Shown here: positions 54,077 to 59,864 of the stretch, piece after piece
How the letters are laid out: each line of letters begins with the position of its first letter
How positions within the stretch are numbered: the first letter of the stretch is position 1
Assembly (NCBI GenBank): GCA_947259115.1
Contig: CAMYKS010000035.1
Location: forward strand, 1 to 59,864
Reading direction: 5' to 3'
Length of the DNA stretch: 59,864 nt
Source of the DNA: an uncultured Desulfobulbaceae bacterium
GTDB lineage: Bacteria; Desulfobacterota; Desulfobulbia; Desulfobulbales; BM004
Made by a program: the position numbers and the translations under genes
Notes under the pieces: model-generated
Told to the model about the DNA's origin: nothing
Seen by the model: the letters and a program-made list of their open reading frames with translations, nothing else
Databases searched by the model: none

Positions 54077-55333
54077 ATGACAGACGAACACACACCTGTG
54101 AGCGGTGGCATTTTAGTCGTTGGCGGCGGCATTAGCGGCCTGACGGCAGCCTTGGAAGCCGCGGAGGTAGGGACTGATGTTTTTCTGGTAGAGAAAAATC
54201 CCTATTTGGGCGGCCGGGTAGCGCAGCTTAATCAATATTTTCCAAAGCTTTGCCCCCCTTCCTGCGGTTTGGAGATCAACTTTAAGCGCATCAAGAACAA
54301 CCGGAGAATCCGGGTTTATACCATGACCGAGGTAAAAAATGTTTCCGGTTCAGCCGGCAATTACCAGGTGACCATGGAAACCAGATCACGGTATGTTAAC
54401 AACAACTGCACCTGCTGTAATGCCTGCGTTGAGGTATGTCCCGAAGAGCGTGATAATGATTTCAACTTCAATATGGACAAGACCAAGGCAATATACAAGC
54501 CCCATGACATGTCATTCCCCATGAAGTATGTCATTGACATGGAAGCCTGCACAAAGTGCGGCAAGTGTGTTGAAGCTTGCAAGTATGAAGCCATTGATCT
54601 GGAAATGGAAGCCAAGAGCTTTACCCTTGATGTTGCATCCATAATATGGGCAACCGGCTGGAATCCCTACGATGCTGAAAAGATGGATAAACTGAAGTTC
54701 GGCCAGAGCAATGCTATAATTACCAATATGATGATGGAACGGCTTTCAGCTCCCAATGGCCCGACCGAGGGTAAGATCCTGCGTCCGGGAGACAACAAGG
54801 AACCTGAGAGTTTTGCCTTTATCCAGTGTGCGGGTTCCCGTGATGAAAATCACCTTGAATACTGCTCCTATATCTGCTGCATGGCAAGCCTGAAGCAGGT
54901 AACTTACATCAGGGAGCGTTATCCTGAGGCCAAGATATCCGTGTATTATATTGATCTGCGGACTCCGGGAAAATACGAGAAATTTCGTGAGAAACTGATG
55001 GCTGATGAAAACATTTCTTTCATCAAGGGCAAGGTTGCTGACATCATCCCTGAAGCGGACGGCGGTGTCACTGTGATTGCTGAGAATGCGGTTACCGGTG
55101 AGAAGATCCAGGAAAAAGTGGACCTGGCAATACTGGCCACCGGCATGGCTCCAGCCATCCAGGCTGAGGGAAGCTCCCTCGGTCTGCAGATGGACGACAG
55201 CGGTTTTCTCCTTGGGGATGCCGATGCCGGAATGATAGCTGCCGGTTGCGCCAAGAAGGCTGCCGATGTTGTGACCAGTAACCAGAGCGCGACTGCCGCA
55301 GCTCTTAAAGCCATTCAAGTGTTGAGGAGGTAG
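54077..55333 (+). CDS. qmoA: quinone-interacting membrane-bound oxidoreductase subunit QmoA
   Basis: A soluble HdrA-like flavoprotein of the Qmo complex that links the quinone pool to AprBA. The 418 residues begin with the FAD motif VVGGGISGLTAALEAAEVG, then YFPKLCPPSCGLEI. Two 4Fe-4S motifs follow: CTCCNACVEVCP and CTKCGKCVEAC. The C-terminal half continues the flavin domain (AILATGMAPA). TGGAGGAATGGT precedes the ATG. The next gene starts four bases after its stop. Confidence 0.96.
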   Translation: MTDEHTPVSGGILVVGGGISGLTAALEAAEVGTDVFLVEKNPYLGGRVAQLNQYFPKLCPPSCGLEINFKRIKNNRRIRVYTMTEVKNVSGSAGNYQVTMETRSRYVNNNCTCCNACVEVCPEERDNDFNFNMDKTKAIYKPHDMSFPMKYVIDMEACTKCGKCVEACKYEAIDLEMEAKSFTLDVASIIWATGWNPYDAEKMDKLKFGQSNAIITNMMMERLSAPNGPTEGKILRPGDNKEPESFAFIQCAGSRDENHLEYCSYICCMASLKQVTYIRERYPEAKISVYYIDLRTPGKYEKFREKLMADENISFIKGKVADIIPEADGGVTVIAENAVTGEKIQEKVDLAILATGMAPAIQAEGSSLGLQMDDSGFLLGDADAGMIAAGCAKKAADVVTSNQSATAAALKAIQVLRR

Positions 55334-55337
55334 GTCA

Positions 55338-57605
55338 ATGGATAAAAAATACAGTGCATATCTATGCACCGGTTGCGGCATAGGAGATGCCGTTGATATG
55401 GAGGCCCTCTCCGGGGTGGTCAGCAGTGAAATGAACATGGAGTGCAAGACGCACCAGGCTCTTTGCAGTGCTGACGGCCGCACCCTAATTGATGCAGATA
55501 TAAATGACAGCGGTATTAACACTGTTGTTATTGGTGCCTGCTCACCCCGCGTCATGCAGGATGAGTTTGATTTCGGTGATGATAAGATCACTATCAGGGC
55601 CAATCTCCGCGAACAGGTAGCCTGGTCAAACCCTGCAGACGCCGACAAGGAATATGTCCAGGAACAGGCTTCTGACTACATGCGTATGGGCTGCACCCAG
55701 GCACAGAAATCAGAACTTCCCGATCCCTTTCAGTTGGAGGAAGGGACCAATAAAAAAATTCTGGTCATGGGCGGCGGTGTTGCCGGATTGACTGCTGCCA
55801 ATGAAGCTGCGGCTGCAGGCTATGAAGTAACCCTGGTAGAAAAGAGCGATATTCTTGGCGGCAAGGCGGTTAACTGGCGCCAGTCATTTCCCACCAAGGC
55901 GCCTTGGACCGACATGGAAACACCAATCGTCAATGATCTGATCCAGGCAGTCCAGGATTCAGACAAGATCACGGTTAAAACCGCTACTGAGGTGGCACGG
56001 ACATCGGGCGCACCGGGTAATTATAATGTTACCTACAAGCAGGCTGGCACCAAAAGCGAGTGGGATGCGCCGGCCAAGGTCGGTGTTGATGAGCAGGATG
56101 CCATTGACAAGGGTACAATGGAAGATCCTAATGCCGGCTTGAAACACTACATGGATGACAATCCGGAAGGTGAAAAGTTTGGTGCCGTTATTATGGCAAC
56201 CGGCTGGACGCCTGCCGATGTCTCCGAGTATGAGCACCTTGGTGTTGCAAGCCAGAATGTTGTGACCAATGCCGAGTTTGAAAAAATGGCGGGTCAGGGT
56301 AAGATCGTGCGACCTTCTGACGGCAAGCCCGTAGAAAGTGTTGCCTTTGTACAGAGTCCCGGTGGTGCCGAGCATGACAAGGATTTTCCGTATTGCAACT
56401 CTGTTACCAGCCTGGTGGCACTGAAGCAGGCCAAGTATGTACGGGAGGACAATCCCAACGGCAAGGCCTATATCCTGTATCAGCATATGCGGACGCCCGG
56501 CAGCATGGAGCTGTTTTACAAGGCAGCCCAGAATGATGACGGCATTTTCCTGACCAAGGCTAACGTTATGAAGGTTGAGGAGGGGGCTGACGGGTCTCTG
56601 AGCGTAGAAGCTGAAGACACTCTGTTAAATGAAAATCTGAGCTTAAACGTTGACATGGTTGTGCTGGCAGCAGGCATGGTGCCGACCACCAAGGATGCCA
56701 ATGTTGTCAACCTTGCCTACCGTCAGGGTCCGTCCTTGATAGATCTCGATCTTTTTGACGGCTATGCGGATTCACATTTTATCTGCTTCCCTTATGAAAC
56801 AAGAAGGACAGGCGTTTATGCCTGCGGCGGGGTACGCAAAGCGACAACGGTTGATGAAACCATTGATGATGCCACCGGTGCAGCATTAAAAGCCATCCAG
56901 TGTTTTGAGTCTGCTGACCGCGGCGTATCCGTGCATCCCCGTTCAGGTGACAAAACCTATCCGGAATTTTTCATGCAGCGCTGTACCCAGTGTAAACGCT
57001 GCACTGAAGAGTGCCCCTTCGGCGCCATCGATGATGATGAGAAGGGTACGCCCTTGCCGAATCCTACCCGGTGCCGCAGATGTGGTACCTGTATGGGAGC
57101 CTGCCCGGAAAGGATCATCGGCTTTAAGGATTACAATGTCGATATGATAGGCTCCATGGTTAAAGCCATCGAGGTTCCGGATGATGATGAAGATAAGCTG
57201 CGTTTTGTAGTCTTTGTCTGTGAGAATGATGCCTATCCGGCTATTGATATGGCGGCCATGCGCCGCTTGGGCATAAGCAACCTGGTACGCATAATTCCGG
57301 TACGCTGCCTCGGTTCTGTCAACATGGTCTGGATCAAGGACGCCATGTCTGCCGGTATGGACGGAGCCATGCTTCTTGGCTGCCAGTATGGTGACGACTA
57401 CCAGTGCCATTTTGTTAAAGGCAGTGAACTTGCAGATAAGAGGATGGTGAATATTGCTGAAACCATGGGCAGCCTTGGACTTGAAGTGGAACGTGTTGCA
57501 GTGACACAGGTCGCCATTAATGAGTATCATAAGATCCCGGAAATCATAAACGAATTCGTGGAAGAAATCGTAGAAATGGGTCCCAATCCATTCAAGGGTT
57601 TCTAA
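55338..57605 (+). CDS. qmoB: quinone-interacting membrane-bound oxidoreductase subunit QmoB
   Basis: A 755-residue HdrA/MvhD-type flavoprotein. The N-terminus has LCTGCGIGD; the FAD motif is VMGGGVAGLTAANEAAAAG. Two 4Fe-4S motifs lie at CTQCKRCTEECP and CRRCGTCMGACP, followed by a C-terminal MvhD-like domain with CENDAYPAIDMAAMRRLG, RCLGSVNMVWIKDAMSAGMDG and LGCQYGDDYQC. Domain order and length fit QmoB. It is probably translationally coupled to qmoA. An inverted repeat separates it from qmoC. Confidence 0.96.
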   Translation: MDKKYSAYLCTGCGIGDAVDMEALSGVVSSEMNMECKTHQALCSADGRTLIDADINDSGINTVVIGACSPRVMQDEFDFGDDKITIRANLREQVAWSNPADADKEYVQEQASDYMRMGCTQAQKSELPDPFQLEEGTNKKILVMGGGVAGLTAANEAAAAGYEVTLVEKSDILGGKAVNWRQSFPTKAPWTDMETPIVNDLIQAVQDSDKITVKTATEVARTSGAPGNYNVTYKQAGTKSEWDAPAKVGVDEQDAIDKGTMEDPNAGLKHYMDDNPEGEKFGAVIMATGWTPADVSEYEHLGVASQNVVTNAEFEKMAGQGKIVRPSDGKPVESVAFVQSPGGAEHDKDFPYCNSVTSLVALKQAKYVREDNPNGKAYILYQHMRTPGSMELFYKAAQNDDGIFLTKANVMKVEEGADGSLSVEAEDTLLNENLSLNVDMVVLAAGMVPTTKDANVVNLAYRQGPSLIDLDLFDGYADSHFICFPYETRRTGVYACGGVRKATTVDETIDDATGAALKAIQCFESADRGVSVHPRSGDKTYPEFFMQRCTQCKRCTEECPFGAIDDDEKGTPLPNPTRCRRCGTCMGACPERIIGFKDYNVDMIGSMVKAIEVPDDDEDKLRFVVFVCENDAYPAIDMAAMRRLGISNLVRIIPVRCLGSVNMVWIKDAMSAGMDGAMLLGCQYGDDYQCHFVKGSELADKRMVNIAETMGSLGLEVERVAVTQVAINEYHKIPEIINEFVEEIVEMGPNPFKGF

Positions 57606-57623
57606 GCATAAACCTATTTACAA

Positions 57624-57658
57624 GTCGATTGGCAGTGTGGTATACGCTGCCAATCGAC
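57624..57658. promoter_or_regulatory. 12-bp inverted repeat between qmoB and qmoC
   Basis: Arms GTCGATTGGCAG (57624-57635) and CTGCCAATCGAC (57647-57658) lie 18 bases after qmoB. No T-run follows on either strand, so it is better seen as an RNA processing or stability element than a terminator. Confidence 0.5.
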
Positions 57659-57768
57659 AAACTTATAGAGCAATAAATTATAAGTTGCTAATGCTCAAAA
57701 GATACACGGGGAAAAATATCCTTTGGAAATTTAATATTTGTTATCTGGAGAAGACAGGAGGCTGAAGA

Positions 57769-58959
57769 ATGACAATGAAAGTAGATCCTGATATGAGTTT
57801 TATAAAGTACCTGAAAAGCGCCGGTGGCGACACCTTGAAGAATTGCTACCAGTGCGCTACCTGTTCCGTTGTATGTCCCCTGTCAAAGGACGGCAGTCCA
57901 TTCCCCAGGAAGGAGATGATCTTGGCGCAATGGGGGATGAAAGACAAGCTTATAGGTGATGTGAATACCATGCTGTGCCACAACTGCGGTGACTGTAACA
58001 CCTATTGCCCCCGCGGTGCTAAACCCGGCGAGGTACTGGGCGCCATACGTGCCTATGCCTACACCCATTACGGTTTTCCCCAGGGGCTGGCAAAACTGGC
58101 CAGTGACGGCAAGAATCTGCCGATCCTTATCGGTATTCCGGCTGCGATAGTGCTCGTTTTATGGTTAATCTCTGGGGGCATGCACATGCCCGAGGGACCG
58201 GTTGATTTCGGCAATTTTTTTGGACATTGGGACTTCCACTGGCTGACAAAAACCACCTTTTTTATAGATATTATTTTCCTGCCGGCTGCTGCATTTTCCC
58301 TTTTCGCTGCCTATAAAGGCGTTTCGGCCATGTGGAATAAAATGTCTGAAAGCCTGGAAATAAGCTCAGACTTCAGCCCTTCTGCCAAACAGTTTACACT
58401 AGAGTTTCTCTGGCCTGCGATCAAAGAGACCGTCCAGCACAAACGCTTTAACGAGTGCGGTACCAACGTTGACCGCGTGAAGGGACATCTGCCCCTGCTG
58501 CTGGCATTCATCGGACTCTTACTTGTCACCGGTTATTCTTTTGTCCGCAAGGACTTCCTCGGATTAATCTACCCTAATCTGCACGGGCCCATACCGCTGT
58601 ATGATCCATTTAAGCTCCTGGCTAACATCAGTGCTGTAGCCCTGCTTGTCGGAGTCGCCATTCTCTGGGCCAACCGCAAGAAGATGGAAGCTGACGGTAA
58701 GGCTGCACCCACGTTTTATGACTGGTTTCTGATCTGGGAGATAGCTGCAGTCGGCATAACCGGTCTTGGAGCGGAACTGCTGCGGTGGGCTGATTTTGGA
58801 GTCCTGGCCTATTTGGCCTATTACCTGCACCTGGTATCTATCTTCATGCTCTTTTTCTATATGCCCTATACGAAGTTTGCCCATATGGTCTATAGAACAT
58901 TTGCCATGGCCTTTGAAAAATACCGGGAAAGCAGTTTCGTCCAGAAGGAATCTTCTTAA
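57769..58959 (+). CDS. qmoC: quinone-interacting membrane-bound oxidoreductase subunit QmoC
   Basis: The membrane subunit of Qmo. The N-terminal ~100 residues are HdrC-like with two 4Fe-4S motifs (CYQCATCSVVCPLS and CHNCGDCNTYCPRG). The remaining ~290 residues hold about six membrane helices of the cytochrome b/NarI type with histidines that could ligate heme b. Length (396) is normal. CAGGAGG precedes the ATG. It follows qmoB after 163 bases and is the last gene of the sulfate-reduction block. Confidence 0.96.
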   Translation: MTMKVDPDMSFIKYLKSAGGDTLKNCYQCATCSVVCPLSKDGSPFPRKEMILAQWGMKDKLIGDVNTMLCHNCGDCNTYCPRGAKPGEVLGAIRAYAYTHYGFPQGLAKLASDGKNLPILIGIPAAIVLVLWLISGGMHMPEGPVDFGNFFGHWDFHWLTKTTFFIDIIFLPAAAFSLFAAYKGVSAMWNKMSESLEISSDFSPSAKQFTLEFLWPAIKETVQHKRFNECGTNVDRVKGHLPLLLAFIGLLLVTGYSFVRKDFLGLIYPNLHGPIPLYDPFKLLANISAVALLVGVAILWANRKKMEADGKAAPTFYDWFLIWEIAAVGITGLGAELLRWADFGVLAYLAYYLHLVSIFMLFFYMPYTKFAHMVYRTFAMAFEKYRESSFVQKESS

Positions 58960-59040
58960 CATAAGCCATATACTGGTGGCAGGAAAAAAACCGTTTTCTG
59001 TTTTCTAGGCAAAGTTGCTTTTTTCCCTGGAAAAAAAAGG

Positions 59041-59069
59041 TTGATTTTTACCAACGAACGGATTATCTT
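59041..59069 (+). promoter_or_regulatory. candidate promoter for the tRNA-tuf operon
   Basis: TTGATT at 59041-59046, 17-base spacer, TATCTT at 59064-59069, with the first tRNA beginning at 59083. Confidence 0.4.
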
Positions 59070-59082
59070 GTCACGCTTTTCT

Positions 59083-59158
59083 GCTGGCGTAGCTCAATTG
59101 GCAGAGCAGCTGATTTGTAATCAGCAGGTTGCGGGTTCAAGTCCCATCGCCAGCTCCA
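59083..59158 (+). tRNA. tRNA-Thr (anticodon TGT)
   Basis: A 76-base cloverleaf with acceptor GCTGGCG/CGCCAGC, loop TTTGTAA giving anticodon TGT (codon ACA), GGTTCAAGTCC T-arm and encoded CCA. First of the four-tRNA cluster before tuf. Confidence 0.96.
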
Positions 59159-59232
59159 GATGAGTAGTCGCGAGTGACGACCCACGTTTGTAGCTATTCA
59201 TTACAGTGGGGCGGTATCTGCGAAGGTTAAAT

Positions 59233-59317
59233 GGAGGGGTTCCCGAGTGGTCAAAGGGAACAGACTGTAAATCTGTCGGCGACGCCTTCGGAGGTTCAAA
59301 TCCTCCCCCCTCCACCA
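59233..59317 (+). tRNA. tRNA-Tyr (anticodon GTA)
   Basis: An 85-base class II tRNA with acceptor GGAGGGG/CCCCTCC, loop CTGTAAA giving anticodon GTA, a long variable arm and encoded CCA. Confidence 0.96.
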
Positions 59318-59453
59318 TATATCATGTACAGGACCTGTTGGTTCAGTGCTTTTTTTTATTCTCGCGAATTCAGTTTAAAGAAATATAAGGTATTTAAGGA
59401 TATATATTGTATGGCGGAAACGATCATTGTAACCCCTCAGTTCCTAACTTGAA

Positions 59454-59529
59454 GCGGGAATAGCTCAATTGGTAGAGCATCAGCCTTCCAAGCTGAGGGT
59501 TGCGGGTTCGAGACCCGTTTCCCGCTCCA
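59454..59529 (+). tRNA. tRNA-Gly (anticodon TCC)
   Basis: A 76-base cloverleaf with acceptor GCGGGAA/TTCCCGC, loop CTTCCAA giving anticodon TCC (codon GGA), and encoded CCA. Confidence 0.96.
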
Positions 59530-59608
59530 TTAATTCTCTTTAAGAACCAGCTTCTAGCTGTAAATAAGAGGATGTCGGCTTGTGCTTTGAGGAGAAGAGG
59601 GCATTTGG

Positions 59609-59684
<76 letters not shown>

Positions 59685-59729
59685 GTACAATATATATTTA
59701 GGCAAGCATTGGAGCGGGATAATAATTAA

Positions 59730-59864
<135 letters not shown>

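Overview
The window reads as chromosomal DNA of a dissimilatory sulfate-reducing bacterium of the Desulfobacterota. The strongest evidence is the block aprB-aprA-qmoA-qmoB-qmoC (51.3-59.0 kb): adenylylsulfate (APS) reductase and its quinone-interacting membrane oxidoreductase. A gene resembling the DVU0298 family of sulfate reducers and two multiheme c-type cytochromes fit this. A placement near Desulfobulbales is an inference from overall gene style and was not tested.

Layout. 0-10 kb: PAP2 phosphatase, a 39-residue membrane protein, rsgA, tatC, serS, a PAS-GGDEF diguanylate cyclase, ddl, a GlcD-type FAD oxidase, rpsU and a Xer recombinase. 10-20 kb: a DHH-CBS-poly(A) polymerase fusion, gltA, thiE plus a zinc-cluster protein, hflK-hflC, a GNAT acetyltransferase and a rhomboid protease. 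20-31 kb is accessory: a secreted TPR protein, a membrane-anchored parvulin with three HupE/UreJ-type membrane proteins, a lipoprotein made of six exact-length 22-residue repeats, a 167-bp MITE-like element, and two paralogous multiheme cytochromes carrying (or having carried) a repeated C-terminal domain. 31-41.7 kb: a membrane protein with a beta-rich tail, a ferredoxin-like protein, lemA with two TPM-domain genes, a secreted Kazal/thrombospondin-3 protein, a large penicillin-acylase-family hydrolase, and a decayed integrase beside the 3' end of tRNA-Leu(CAG). 41.9-50.7 kb: ribF, two TPR genes around a DVU0298-like gene, ribE-ribBA-ribH-nusB, and ftsK. 50.7-59.0 kb: the APS reductase/Qmo region. 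59.1 kb to the end: tRNA-Thr, -Tyr, -Gly, -Thr and the start of tuf, the same order as E. coli thrU-tyrU-glyT-thrT-tufB.

How the genes work together. AprBA reduces APS to sulfite using electrons that QmoABC draws from the quinone pool. The riboflavin genes supply the FAD that AprA, QmoA, QmoB and the GlcD-like oxidase need. The multiheme cytochromes, the repeat lipoprotein, the Kazal protein and the acylase are exported products, so the middle of the window is largely about the cell envelope.

Most striking points. (1) aprB as given carries a perfect 26-bp tandem duplication that breaks its frame after codon 21; removing one copy restores a textbook 144-residue AprB. (2) The second cytochrome gene stops at an amber codon, after which the same frame stays open and encodes the second half of the repeat domain found in the first cytochrome. 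(3) Several intergenic gaps hold families of 7-8 bp imperfect tandem repeats arranged as inverted arms. I see no CRISPR array, no intact transposase and no prophage.
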